Assembly: GCA_964472875.1 (NCBI GenBank)
Contig: CAYYMD010000014.1
Span: 1-56,828 of the forward strand
Direction of reading: 5' to 3'
Length of the DNA stretch: 56,828 nucleotides
From: CAYYMD01 sp964472875
GTDB taxonomy: Bacteria; Planctomycetota; Phycisphaerae; SM23-33
In this document: in pieces, positions 1 to 8,549 of the stretch
Layout of the letters: the number at the start of each line of letters is the position of its first letter
Numbering within the stretch: position 1 is the first letter of the stretch
The notes under the pieces: generated by a model
Told to the model about the DNA's origin: nothing
What the model saw: only the letters and a program-made list of their open reading frames with translations
Databases searched by the model: none
Position numbers and translations under genes: made by a program

Positions 1-86
1 GCCCTTGTAAAATAGAGACTTGCAAACGATTTTCAGAGGCGCGTTGAAGACAGGAGACTTTATTTAAAAATCAATAAGCGCATAAA

Positions 87-115
87 GAACGCCGCCCCGT
101 AGCGGGGCGGCGTTC
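87..115 (-). terminator. Rho-independent terminator of the cold-shock gene
   Basis: A perfect 13-bp GC-rich stem (87-99 paired with 103-115) with a 3-nt loop lies just after the cold-shock stop codon. On the minus strand it is followed by a short T-rich stretch. Confidence 0.8.
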
Positions 116-135
116 TGGTTTAACTTTCCGGCTGG

Positions 136-339
136 TTAGCCTTCCTTCGCTACGTTAACCGCGCGGGGGCCTTTTTCGCCCTGCTCGATGTCGAAGGTTA
201 CGGCCTCACCCTCGTCGAGGGAACGGAATCCCTCGGCCTGGATGTCGCTCTGGTGAACGAACACATCGCCGCCTTCTTCGGTTTCGATAAATCCGAAACC
301 CTTGGAATCGTTGAACCATTTCACTGTACCTTTAGCCAT
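136..339 (-). CDS. Cold-shock domain protein (CspA family)
   Basis: A 67-residue single OB-fold nucleic-acid chaperone. The protein starts MAKGTVKWFNDSKGFGFI and carries both RNA-binding motifs, RNP1 (KGFGFI) and RNP2 (VFVHQSDI). An upstream in-frame ATG at 405 would add 22 residues, but the start at 339 has an AAGGAG ribosome site at ideal distance and gives the standard family length. It is monocistronic, with its own promoter about 200 nt upstream and a strong terminator. The family melts RNA secondary structure, in the cold or constitutively; which applies here cannot be read from sequence. Confidence 0.95.
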   Translation of the reverse strand: MAKGTVKWFNDSKGFGFIETEEGGDVFVHQSDIQAEGFRSLDEGEAVTFDIEQGEKGPRAVNVAKEG

Positions 340-530
340 TTTAATGACTCCTTTAAAAAGTTTAGCACGCTGGATTCGCAAGCATCGTTCATCCAAGCGG
401 TTCAAACCCGATGTGAACGCAAATCAGTCAACATGGGAAAGCCAGGAATAAGCTGCAAACGAAAGCGGATGCAATCCCGCTTCGCCGGCGACGCGAAGAA
501 CCCTTCTCCGCCGACACCGGCCCATCAAAA
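340..530 (-). promoter_or_regulatory. Long 5' leader of the cold-shock gene
   Basis: About 190 nt separate the predicted transcription start (near 529) from the cold-shock start codon, with no supportable ORF. The length resembles the long structured leaders of classical cspA mRNAs. I did not fold it; that it acts as a temperature-responsive element is inference. Confidence 0.45.
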
Positions 531-535
531 ATGAG

Positions 536-564
536 ATAATACCACCGGCTGCGACCGTTGTCAA
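536..564 (-). promoter_or_regulatory. Sigma-70-type promoter for the cold-shock gene
   Basis: On the minus strand a consensus -35 TTGACA (559-564) is followed after exactly 17 nt by TATTAT (536-541). It is the best match to the housekeeping consensus I found in the window. Confidence 0.75.
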
Positions 565-565
565 A

Positions 566-594
566 CAAAAATTTCGCGGTTTGGCACACCGCGA
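566..594 (-). terminator. Terminator after the PhoD-like gene
   Basis: A 7-bp stem (574-580 with 588-594) is followed on the minus strand by AATTTTTG. It lies 30 nt past the phosphatase stop and abuts the cold-shock promoter. Confidence 0.6.
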
Positions 595-623
595 CTGATT
601 TTTTTCGCGGCACCGGGGCGGCT

Positions 624-2249
624 CTACCGTGCCTTAAGCTGCGAAAGTTTCAGTTTCATCTCGTGTATTTTCTCGTTGTCTATGTTGATTATCGAGTAGG
701 TGACGTTCGGGTCGTCGGCCATGGTGTCGAACTTCAGCAGGCCGAATGAGCATTTTTTGTTGTAGCCGAACAGCGCGCCGCCCATCACCGGATGCGTGTG
801 GATGTTGGTGAGTTTCGAACTCTCGAACTCGTACAGGTCGTAGCCCGGCCGCTCGATTCGCCATGCGTCGCTGCGGTGGCGGTCGGCCGAGATTATGAAC
901 ACGCCGCTGATGGCGTTTTCCTCGATGAACGAGAATATCCGCTCACGCTGCTTTACAAAACCGTCCCACGTGTCCCTGCCGCCCCAGCCGGGCTTGGTGC
1001 CCTCGGCCATTGGGACCGAGGAGGCGATGACCTTGAACGTGGCCCGGGAGGCGTTCAGTTGCTTCTTCAGCCAGGCCTCCTGCACGTCGCCGAGCATGTC
1101 GGGCGGGTTTGCCTTGTCGTCGCGGTAATAGCGGCAGTCGAGCATGAAAAACTCCACGTCGCCTATGTTGAAACTGAACCAGCACCCCGGCCGTTCCCTG
1201 CCCCCGCCGTAGGACGGGTTGACCCAGTTATGCCGGAAGACGTTCCAGACCTTGCGCTTCCACGGCGGCGAGTCGATCTTCGGGCCGCCGGAACAGTCGT
1301 TGGTGCCGAAGTCGTGGTCGTCCCAGATGGCGTAGACGCCCGTGGCGGCCACGAGTTTGCGCCACTCCGGCCGGGACTGGCGGCGGTAATAGCAGTATCG
1401 CTGGCGCGCGGGATCTTTGGGAGCGTCTATGTAAACGTTGTCGCCCAGCAGCAACATTGCGATGGGGTCGTGCGAGCCGATAGTGTTCCACATCCGCTCA
1501 TATTTGGGTGTGTATCCGGCCCCGCCCCCGAATACCACCGAGAACCGCCCGCCCTTGCCGGCCGGCGGGAACGTCCTGAAACCGCGAAGCGACTTACTGA
1601 ACGCGCGCTTTTTTGCTCCTGTGAGATTGCCCACCACGTCGCAGGCATAGATGGAATTCGGCGACAGTCCCTTGACCTCCGCCACGGCGGTGAAGTCGCT
1701 CTCGGCCGTGGTTTGCACCGTGGGCGACTTAATCTTCTTCGGCTCGCCGCCGTAAACTATTTCCATCAGTTCCACGCGGAACTCCGCCGGGCCGGCCGTG
1801 CGAATCCAGAACTTCGCGCCGGAGTCGGTGATGTCGCCGACCATCGGCCCGTGGATAAGCGGAGAATGCCCGGCCGCAAGTTCAGCGAATTCCTCGCTTT
1901 CGGCCAGCGGGTCCAGCAATTCCCTCGGCCCGGCCTGGAAGCGTCCGAAAGGCAGCCCCGCATCCAGCGCCTTCTTCACGTGCGCCATGGCCTTGTCAAT
2001 TCGCTTGTCCGAGGCGTAGGCGACGGCGTAGCAGAAGTGCGTCTCGGGATCGTCCGGCGCGGCCTGGCGCAAATTTTCCAGGTCCGCCAGGGCCTGTTTT
2101 ATTTTCCCGTCGACGATTTTGGAAATAACTTTTTGGTGGCGTCTTTTATACTGCCTGTCCACGGCGCCGCATGAGGCCTGAAGGCCCAGCAATATGCCAA
2201 CACACACAATCGCAGGTGCAGTACGCATAAAAATCTTTTTAAAGTTCAT
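624..2249 (-). CDS. Exported PhoD-like metallophosphatase
   Basis: A 541-residue exported protein with an N-terminal signal sequence, a TPR-like helical stretch (about 25-120), a fibronectin-like segment, and a PhoD/alkaline phosphatase D-type metallophosphoesterase domain. Metal-binding motifs are visible: LLLGDNVYID, the DDHD signature in YAIWDDHDFGTND, and SADRHRSD near the end. The family hydrolyses phosphate esters or diesters outside the cytoplasm with bound Ca/Fe/Zn. The start at 2249 is chosen because GGAG lies 7 nt upstream; an ATG at 2255 is too close to it. Substrate and exact subfamily are not determinable. It stands alone, with a terminator downstream. Confidence 0.85.
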   Translation of the reverse strand: MNFKKIFMRTAPAIVCVGILLGLQASCGAVDRQYKRRHQKVISKIVDGKIKQALADLENLRQAAPDDPETHFCYAVAYASDKRIDKAMAHVKKALDAGLPFGRFQAGPRELLDPLAESEEFAELAAGHSPLIHGPMVGDITDSGAKFWIRTAGPAEFRVELMEIVYGGEPKKIKSPTVQTTAESDFTAVAEVKGLSPNSIYACDVVGNLTGAKKRAFSKSLRGFRTFPPAGKGGRFSVVFGGGAGYTPKYERMWNTIGSHDPIAMLLLGDNVYIDAPKDPARQRYCYYRRQSRPEWRKLVAATGVYAIWDDHDFGTNDCSGGPKIDSPPWKRKVWNVFRHNWVNPSYGGGRERPGCWFSFNIGDVEFFMLDCRYYRDDKANPPDMLGDVQEAWLKKQLNASRATFKVIASSVPMAEGTKPGWGGRDTWDGFVKQRERIFSFIEENAISGVFIISADRHRSDAWRIERPGYDLYEFESSKLTNIHTHPVMGGALFGYNKKCSFGLLKFDTMADDPNVTYSIINIDNEKIHEMKLKLSQLKAR

Positions 2250-2309
2250 TCGCATTCTCCTGGTAATTGGAAACAGCGCCGCCGGCCTAAGGTATCGCAC
2301 GAACATGCG

Positions 2310-2945
2310 TTAATCGCGCAGTTCGACGTTCCAATATGCGTTGTCGAGGAATTGTTTCCACGACGCATACTTTTCGCTGCTGAGGCGCAGCGTAAGCGCG
2401 GGCGAGCGTTTGGGCTTGACGGGCTTGTTGATGAGTTTCATGCCGGCCTCGGCCGGACGCCGCCCGCCCTTGCGCACGTTGCAGCGCGTGCAGCAGCAGA
2501 CGATGTTCACCCACGTGCTCCGTCCGCCCTGGCTGCGGGGTGTAACGTGGTCCAGTGACAGTTCGGAGGTCGAGAACTTCCGCCCGCAGTACTGGCAGCG
2601 GTTGCCGTCGCGGGCGTATATGTTGCGGCGCGTAAACTTGACCGCGCGCCGCGGCAGGCGGTCGTAGAACAGCAGGCGGATGACTCGCGGCACGGCCAGT
2701 TCGAACTTCACGCACTGCACCCACTCGTGATGCTCCCGCTGGTACTTGGCGCGGAACTCGCTCAGTTCCCGCCAGGATTCGAAATCATAAGACTGGTAAG
2801 ACTCGTCCCCGACGGAAATTATTTCCGCGATTCGCTTAAACAGCATGCAGAACGCCCGGCGTGCGCTTACCACGCGAACGGCCGCATAATGCTTATTCAG
2901 CACCAGAACGTTGCTGCCTAATGCACTTCCATCGACCGCAGACAT
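2310..2945 (-). CDS. HNH endonuclease family protein
   Basis: A 211-residue protein with an HNH nuclease fold in its middle: CQYCGRKF supplies one zinc-binding CxxC pair, LDHVTPRSQGG the catalytic His region, and CTRCNVRKGGR the second CxxC pair and Asn. The N-terminus (NVLVLNKHYAAVRVVSARRAF) is typical of the stand-alone COG1403-like HNH proteins common in planctomycetes and cyanobacteria. The longer reading from 3044 would pass through the promoter, so the ATG at 2945 is preferred. No restriction, intron or toxin partner is adjacent, so the cellular role is unknown. Confidence 0.85.
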   Translation of the reverse strand: MSAVDGSALGSNVLVLNKHYAAVRVVSARRAFCMLFKRIAEIISVGDESYQSYDFESWRELSEFRAKYQREHHEWVQCVKFELAVPRVIRLLFYDRLPRRAVKFTRRNIYARDGNRCQYCGRKFSTSELSLDHVTPRSQGGRSTWVNIVCCCTRCNVRKGGRRPAEAGMKLINKPVKPKRSPALTLRLSSEKYASWKQFLDNAYWNVELRD

Positions 2946-2997
2946 CACATAATCCTGCTCTTTCTCCCCGTACGGTTCAGTCGTATAACGTATTTCT

Positions 2998-3025
2998 AAT
3001 ATACAGCGCGATACGATAGTGGCAA
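2998..3025 (-). promoter_or_regulatory. Promoter for the HNH gene
   Basis: Minus-strand TTGCCA (3020-3025), a 16-nt spacer and TATATT (2998-3003) lie about 50 nt before the preferred HNH start. Confidence 0.5.
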
Positions 3026-3075
3026 GGAATTTTGGAAACTTCAAAATCTCTTAACATCCGACTCCTTCGGCAACG

Positions 3076-3104
3076 TTGACGCGGCAGCGTAACAATGTTA
3101 GTAT
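3076..3104 (+). promoter_or_regulatory. Promoter for isocitrate dehydrogenase
   Basis: TTGACG (3076-3081), a 17-nt spacer and TAGTAT (3099-3104) sit 36 nt before the icd start. It diverges from the HNH promoter. Confidence 0.55.
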
Positions 3105-3140
3105 CTCCGGCTCACCGAAACCCACTGAGAGGACACAAAC

Positions 3141-4247
3141 ATGGAACACAAAGTTACACTGATAACCGGCGACGGAACCGGACCCGAACTGGCCGAGGCG
3201 GCTCAAAAGTGCGTCGACGCGGCTCTGAAAAAAACGGACGGCGCGGGAAGCATCGAGTGGCGCAAGTGCGCCGCCGGCGTCGACATTATGGAGACGGCCG
3301 GCACGCCCATGCCGGAGGAAACGCTCGAGTCGGTGCGCAACTCCGACGCCACGCTGAAGGCCCCCATCACCACGCCCATCGGCACGGGTTTCCGCTCGGT
3401 CAACGTGCTGCTGCGGCAGACGCTGGACATGTACGCGTGCCTGCGGCCGTGCAAATCCTACACCGGCGTGCGGAGCAAGTACGATAATATCGACCTGGTG
3501 GTCGTCCGCGAAAACACCGAGGACCTCTACGCCGGCGTGGAGTTCGAGAAGGGCACGGACGAAACGGCCGACCTTATCGAACACATCAACCGCATCTCGA
3601 CGGACAGAAAAATTGTAACGGGCAAAAACACAACCGGCGTTTCAATCAAGCCCATTAGCGAGGAGAACACCCGCAGGATAGTCAAATACGCCTTCGATTA
3701 CGCCCGCTCGCGCGGCCGCAGTAAAGTGACCGCCGTGCACAAGGCGAACATCATGAAGCATACCGACGGGCTCTTCAAGGCGGTCGCCGAGGAAGTGTCG
3801 AAGGAATACACCGACATCGAGTTCGAGGAGCGCCTCATCGACAACATGTGCATGCAATTGGTGCAGAAGCCCGAACTTTACGACGTGATGGTGCTGCCGA
3901 ACCTCTACGGCGACATTATTTCCGACCTGTCCGCCGGGCTGGTCGGCGGCCTGGGCGTGGCGCCGGGAGCGAACATCGGCGAAAACAGCGCGGTCTTCGA
4001 GGCCACGCACGGCAGCGCGCCCAAGTACAAGGGCATGAACAAGGTCAACCCCACCGCGCTTATCCTCTCGGGCAAACTGATGCTCGAATACCTGGGCGAA
4101 GATCAGGCCGCAAAATGCCTCGAAGACGCCGTGGCCGCGGTTATCGCAGGCGGCGATAATGTCACCTACGACATGAAGCCCCACCGCGACGACCCCACCG
4201 CCGTCGGCACGCAGGAAATGGCCCAGGCGATCATCGACAAAATGTGA
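3141..4247 (+). CDS. icd: Isocitrate dehydrogenase (decarboxylating)
   Basis: A 368-residue member of the isocitrate/isopropylmalate dehydrogenase family, converting isocitrate to 2-oxoglutarate in the TCA cycle. The nucleotide start TGDGTGPELAE, the VRENTEDLYAGVE segment and the metal-binding LPNLYGDIISDLSAGL segment support the IDH branch. The cofactor loop reads EATHGSAPKYKGMNKVNP: the Lys-Tyr pair and Val match the residues that contact the 2'-phosphate of NADP in E. coli IDH, where NAD enzymes usually have Asp-Ile. NADP preference is therefore likely, although the short length resembles NAD-type enzymes. GAGAGGA lies 8 nt before the ATG. Confidence 0.88.
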   Translation: MEHKVTLITGDGTGPELAEAAQKCVDAALKKTDGAGSIEWRKCAAGVDIMETAGTPMPEETLESVRNSDATLKAPITTPIGTGFRSVNVLLRQTLDMYACLRPCKSYTGVRSKYDNIDLVVVRENTEDLYAGVEFEKGTDETADLIEHINRISTDRKIVTGKNTTGVSIKPISEENTRRIVKYAFDYARSRGRSKVTAVHKANIMKHTDGLFKAVAEEVSKEYTDIEFEERLIDNMCMQLVQKPELYDVMVLPNLYGDIISDLSAGLVGGLGVAPGANIGENSAVFEATHGSAPKYKGMNKVNPTALILSGKLMLEYLGEDQAAKCLEDAVAAVIAGGDNVTYDMKPHRDDPTAVGTQEMAQAIIDKM

Positions 4248-4258
4248 ACCGAAGCAGG

Positions 4259-4294
4259 GCGTGCAAGTTCTCCCACCGGGGAGGTCTTGCACGC
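4259..4294 (+). terminator. Terminator-like hairpin after icd
   Basis: Nested perfect stems (4259-4267 with 4286-4294, and CTCCC/GGGAG inside) begin 12 nt after the icd stop. There is no long T-run. Confidence 0.55.
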
Positions 4295-4332
4295 GGAAGT
4301 CAACTAACATTACTCATCTATTTATAGAATTC

Positions 4333-4369
4333 GCGTGCAACCCGGCCCCTTCGGGCCTAAGTTGCGCGC
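4333..4369. terminator. Second hairpin between convergent genes
   Basis: An outer 9-bp stem with one G-T wobble (4333-4341 with 4361-4369) encloses a GGCCC/GGGCC stem. It lies 31 nt past the ccsA stop and probably serves the minus-strand resB-ccsA transcript. Confidence 0.5.
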
Positions 4370-4399
4370 CCTACACGCTTCAAATATTAACGAAACTCA

Positions 4400-6052
4400 T
4401 CAGCTGTAGCTGTGCAGGCCGGTGAGTATATAGTTCACGAAGACCCAGTTAAACAGCATTGCCGCCCCCGCCAGTATGCAACCGATTGCGGTGACCATTG
4501 CGCGGCGCCTCGGCCGGGATGCGTCGCGGGCGTGCAGGGCGGCCACGAAAATTACTCCGGTAATCAGCGCCCAGGTCTCCTTGGGGTCCCATCCCCACCA
4601 CCTGCCCCAGGCAAAGTCCGCCCACCACGCACCAAGAATTGTGCCGGCGATGACGGTCCAGCACGCCAGGCGCGCCACGATGAGGTTGCAGGCGTCTATC
4701 GAATCCGCCGCCTCGCTGCGTTGGGCAACGGGGCCTTTTATGCGACGCACCAGCGCCGACAGGACGTAAATCAGCGACAGCACCAGCGCCATTCCCGCCA
4801 GGGCATGGCCGACGATTATCACAGAAACGTGAACGGCCATGATGGGCGAGTTGAGTATGCCGTGTTTGGCCGAGATATCCGCCCCCATTCGCTCGGGCAC
4901 GAAGAAACAGAACAGCATCGCCACCGTGGCGTAGAACGCGGCCGCCAGCCCCACGTAATTGCGGCGCTGCCGCAGTTCGATTCCGAATGCGATGAGCCCG
5001 CCCAGGGCGGCCGAGCCGGCCACGCTCTCGAACTGGTTCATTATCGGCGGCAGGTACCACGGCCGGCCCGACAGCACCCATCGCACGATTATTCCGGCCA
5101 GCAGAGCGGCGGTCGAGAGCCCCAGCACAAACATACCCGCCCGTCTGGGCCACCGTCGCCGCGTGCCAACCGCCAGCACAAAAATCACCAGCGACACGGC
5201 GAAGCCGGCGAACACCACCGAGCCCTTGTACGTGCGGTTGTATAAATACTCCAGCCGGCGGACCGTGCCGGAAGGCAGTTTCATGTCACCGGCTTCGGCC
5301 AGGCGGCGCTGAGACTGCCGCAGCCGGTCGATTAGGGAATTGACCTTTTCGGCATCTCTCACCCGCCACGCCTCCACCAGCGACGTCAGTAATTCGCCCT
5401 GTTCGTTATCGGCGGCCATGGCGTCGGCCCACGGCGACCACTGCCCTTCGGCGGAAATAACGCCTATCCTGGTGTCCGCCCTCAGAAATGCGCCGATGCG
5501 TTCGCTGAGGCGGTTTTGCGGAACGCGATACTCGCCCATCTGGCCCATCCGTCCCATCAGCGGCAGCAATTCGCCTATGCGGCGATGCAAATCCGCCGAG
5601 TCGATCTGCTCGGTGGTTACGCGATTGCGGTTCAGCAGTCTCTCGATGCCGGAAGCGGTTATCAGCAGAACCGGCCGGAGGCGGTTGGTGCGGTCGAATT
5701 CGGCCGCGTATGCCTGCGGCAGATGGCGCGAAACATATCCCCGCATCTCCTTTTCCTTGATGTAAATCAGGGGCTTGTCGAGATAATCGCCGGCGTTGAT
5801 TATCAGTTCGGCGTACGCAACGGCCGGAGACACATCGGCCGGCGGCGCCTGTCCGTAAATTCTGCCGAACTCATCCCGCGACGGCGTGTCGAATATCGCC
5901 ACGCGGCCCTTGTACTGCACGGCCGTGGTCGAAAGCGCCTCGGCGTCCACCTGCCGGGCAAATTCCACCGTCTCCTCGTCGAACAGTTCCGCCGCGCCGG
6001 CAGCCGCGGCGAACGAAACAGTAACCGTCAGGATTAAAAATATGCGATTCAT
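4400..6052 (-). CDS. ccsA: Cytochrome c assembly protein CcsA/ResC type
   Basis: A 550-residue polytopic membrane protein of the system II cytochrome c maturation pathway, which delivers haem to apocytochromes c on the outer face. The haem-binding WWD-family motif is clear near residues 480-495 (FAWGRWWGWDPKETW), and conserved histidines occur in MAVHVSVIIVGHALAG. A signal-like N-terminus and a roughly 270-residue extracytoplasmic region precede the membrane core, longer than a minimal CcsA. The start at 6052 overlaps the resB stop (ATGA), which rules out the longer reading from 6217 and implies translational coupling. Confidence 0.9.
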   Translation of the reverse strand: MNRIFLILTVTVSFAAAAGAAELFDEETVEFARQVDAEALSTTAVQYKGRVAIFDTPSRDEFGRIYGQAPPADVSPAVAYAELIINAGDYLDKPLIYIKEKEMRGYVSRHLPQAYAAEFDRTNRLRPVLLITASGIERLLNRNRVTTEQIDSADLHRRIGELLPLMGRMGQMGEYRVPQNRLSERIGAFLRADTRIGVISAEGQWSPWADAMAADNEQGELLTSLVEAWRVRDAEKVNSLIDRLRQSQRRLAEAGDMKLPSGTVRRLEYLYNRTYKGSVVFAGFAVSLVIFVLAVGTRRRWPRRAGMFVLGLSTAALLAGIIVRWVLSGRPWYLPPIMNQFESVAGSAALGGLIAFGIELRQRRNYVGLAAAFYATVAMLFCFFVPERMGADISAKHGILNSPIMAVHVSVIIVGHALAGMALVLSLIYVLSALVRRIKGPVAQRSEAADSIDACNLIVARLACWTVIAGTILGAWWADFAWGRWWGWDPKETWALITGVIFVAALHARDASRPRRRAMVTAIGCILAGAAMLFNWVFVNYILTGLHSYS

Positions 6053-7551
6053 GATTTTTTGTCGCGCCTCCGTCGCAGGATAATCGGCTTGACGTAGAAG
6101 GCGTACAGGAAGCCGGCCACCACCATGGCGCAGCCGGTCCATATTATCGGCAGCGCCGGCCGGGTTGCGGCGCCGAGTATTATCTGCTGCGGGCGAGGAT
6201 TGCCGGCCGGTCGCCACGTGTTCTGGCTCAGCTGGAACGGGCCGACATGAAGGGGATTATTAAGACTGATTTTCGTCCGGCTTTCCCGTTCGTCTTTGTA
6301 CAGCAGAACGTCGCAGACGTAATCCCTGGGCATGGCCATGCCGGGATAGGTCAGGAACTGCGCATCGGTGATTTGCACCGTGGCCGGCAGCGACACACGC
6401 CGCCGCGCGAAGTTCAGATAGACAACCCGCCCTCCCGGCACCTCAACGAGCTGAAACGGCCTCAGGTGCGCGTAACCCTGCAGAGGCAGGTCGCTCGTGC
6501 TGCTCCAGTCGCCGAGTTCGAGCCCCACTCGAATGGCCGGCCTCGCGCCCGGATGGTCCTCGCTTACCGGAATCGCCCGGCTGGCCCACCGGGCATGGGT
6601 ATAAACACGCAGCAGTTCCAGGCCGATTTTATCGTCGCCGAGTTTTGCCTGAACTTCTTCGCCCACCGGCATCTTCAGCGCCTGCCGCCGGCCGTCGGTC
6701 CGCTTTATCACCATCGATATGTTGTTTTTACCGGTACCCGTAATCACAACCATGTCGTGCGGCGGCGTGGCCTCGATCTGTGGCGAGGACGGATTATATC
6801 TTATCTCGTAACGGCGGTTGAAGAATCGCCGCTTGCTGGCGTACACAGGGCAGAGCAAAATGTTGCGCCCATGTCCGGAATCCGATATGTGAACGAGAAC
6901 GGCGGGTGCGGGGTTGGGACTATCGTCTTTCCACTGCTGCTCTATCCTGGCCGAGGGAAAATAATCCTGCACCCGCAGTTTCAGGCCGCCGGGAACTTTC
7001 ACCACGGGAGCGGTCGGCTGCGAGTCATCCACGCCGCGGCCTATGCCTTCAATTTCCACCTGCCGTGTCCGGCTGCGGTCGGCGCCCAGAATGTAAAGCG
7101 AGTACTTGTCGGGAAGATACACGTGATTTATCGGCGTCCACCCGCCGCGGACCCTTGCGGAGGCGCAATCGCCGCTGATCTTCGCCGAGGCGTACCACAG
7201 CGAACCGACGGCCAGCACTATCACGCCCATGTGGCTTATCCACGCGCCTGCATTGACAAAAGAAGGCCTGATGCGCACAAGCGTGGCCAGGAACATATTC
7301 GCGCACAGGGCGGCCACCAGCGCAAGCAAAATGGGGTGGCCGTACGCCCCGCCGGTGGTTGCGGGGGCGTCCAGAATAACCGTGAACAGTTTCTCCCTGC
7401 CCATGCCGGTGTAGCTTACAAGCTCATCCTCGGGCAGATACAGCATTACCGAGGCGACCCCCACGTATATCACAACCAGCCCCAGAAGCACGATGCCGGT
7501 CCAGGTGCTTACTGGAAGCTTCGGCAGGGTTTTGGCGATCTTCGATAACAT
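6049..7551 (-). CDS. resB: Cytochrome c biogenesis protein ResB/Ccs1 type
   Basis: A 500-residue partner of the downstream CcsA. It has two early membrane segments (about 18-38 and 72-92), a third near 105-120 (ISHMGVIVLAVGSLWYA), a large extracytoplasmic domain, and a last membrane helix near 470-490 followed by a basic tail, which is the ResB topology. ResB and CcsA form the haem-handling synthase of system II. The order resB-ccsA with a 4-nt overlap is typical. A terminator just upstream (7567-7597) isolates the pair from the OmpA gene. Confidence 0.88.
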   Translation of the reverse strand: MLSKIAKTLPKLPVSTWTGIVLLGLVVIYVGVASVMLYLPEDELVSYTGMGREKLFTVILDAPATTGGAYGHPILLALVAALCANMFLATLVRIRPSFVNAGAWISHMGVIVLAVGSLWYASAKISGDCASARVRGGWTPINHVYLPDKYSLYILGADRSRTRQVEIEGIGRGVDDSQPTAPVVKVPGGLKLRVQDYFPSARIEQQWKDDSPNPAPAVLVHISDSGHGRNILLCPVYASKRRFFNRRYEIRYNPSSPQIEATPPHDMVVITGTGKNNISMVIKRTDGRRQALKMPVGEEVQAKLGDDKIGLELLRVYTHARWASRAIPVSEDHPGARPAIRVGLELGDWSSTSDLPLQGYAHLRPFQLVEVPGGRVVYLNFARRRVSLPATVQITDAQFLTYPGMAMPRDYVCDVLLYKDERESRTKISLNNPLHVGPFQLSQNTWRPAGNPRPQQIILGAATRPALPIIWTGCAMVVAGFLYAFYVKPIILRRRRDKKS

Positions 7552-7566
7552 TAAATTCCAGTTTGC

Positions 7567-7597
7567 AAAAGACCCCGGCCCAATTGTGACCGGGGTC
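7567..7597 (-). terminator. Terminator after the OmpA-family gene
   Basis: A perfect 8-bp stem GACCCCGG/CCGGGGTC (7571-7578 with 7590-7597) is followed on the minus strand by TTTTGC. Confidence 0.8.
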
Positions 7598-7626
7598 TCA
7601 TGCGTCTATCATACCTGTAACGGCGT

Positions 7627-8487
7627 CTATTTAACGGGTGACTCTTCCACGGAAGAAGATTCCACCTCGCCCGCTCCTGTAAGGAATCTGTCGGGCGGAA
7701 CAATCCATATCTCCACCCGGCGGTTGAGGCGATGGCCTTTATTGCCGGGCTTATTGGGCACAACGGGGTGATACTTGCTGAAGCCCAGCACGCCGATGCG
7801 GTCGGGGTCGAGCCCCGCGCTTTGGACGACATCCTGCACGGCCACCGCACGGTGGACCGACAGGTACCAGTTGTTGGGATGGCGTCGTTTGGTTGACGGC
7901 TTGGCTATGGGCATATTGTCGGTGTGGCCGGCCACGTATATATGGAACTTTTTGGCCTCGTCCGACCGGACAATCTGCACAAAATCCTTCAGCACCGACT
8001 TGGCGCTGTCACGCACATTGTCCTTGCCCGGCTCGAAGGTCAGGTCGGCTTTGAGTTTGACCATGCCGTACTCGGGCAAATATTCCACCAGGTCCGGATT
8101 CGCTTCGGCGAAATCCTGAAGCGCCTTGTCGACTTCGGCCGGCAGCCGCACGCCGGTGGGTTTCGGCCAGTCCGCCTGCATGGCGTCCTTATACTTTTTG
8201 GCCAGCTCGTCGAAGTCGCTCTGAAGCTGCGAATGCGCATCCTCCAGAACGGCCAGCTCCTGCTGGGCGGCGTCGAGAGAACTTCGCGCATCGGAGAGTT
8301 CGCTCTGGAGTTGCTGGTTTTCCATCCTGACGCTTTCGAGCGTCTGGTTAACCTTCTTGAGTTGCTCTTCTTTACGGCGGTTGGCCGCCCTGCAATCATC
8401 GAGTTCCGACTTGGAAACGCAGCCGCTGACTACCAAAAGTGCGGCCAGTACCACGACGCTCTTGCCTACTGCTGCCATTATCTTCAT
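7627..8487 (-). CDS. OmpA-family peptidoglycan-binding lipoprotein
   Basis: A 286-residue protein starting with a lipoprotein signal ending in VVSGC (lipidated Cys23), followed by a long Gln/Glu-rich coiled coil (about 25-105), then an OmpA-like domain (about 145-265). The peptidoglycan-contacting motif appears as VAGHTDNMPI with downstream LSVHRAVAVQDVV and NRRVEIWI. Such proteins tether the outer membrane to the cell wall. AAAGGGTGA precedes the ATG. It is followed by its own terminator, so it looks monocistronic. Confidence 0.9.
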   Translation of the reverse strand: MKIMAAVGKSVVVLAALLVVSGCVSKSELDDCRAANRRKEEQLKKVNQTLESVRMENQQLQSELSDARSSLDAAQQELAVLEDAHSQLQSDFDELAKKYKDAMQADWPKPTGVRLPAEVDKALQDFAEANPDLVEYLPEYGMVKLKADLTFEPGKDNVRDSAKSVLKDFVQIVRSDEAKKFHIYVAGHTDNMPIAKPSTKRRHPNNWYLSVHRAVAVQDVVQSAGLDPDRIGVLGFSKYHPVVPNKPGNKGHRLNRRVEIWIVPPDRFLTGAGEVESSSVEESPVK

Positions 8488-8549
8488 GGGTCACCCTTTC
8501 TTCTGTTACGACAATTCAACGATAATTTCAATGTGGGCGGATATCGCCC

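Noticed and set aside
792..2174. A 460-codon plus-strand frame
   Set aside because: Antisense to the PhoD-like phosphatase with its intact metal motifs; no signal of its own.
2310..2945. Homing endonuclease, toxin or restriction system based on the HNH motif
   Set aside because: No intron, intein, methylase, immunity gene or repeat is nearby; the protein looks like a stand-alone chromosomal HNH family member.
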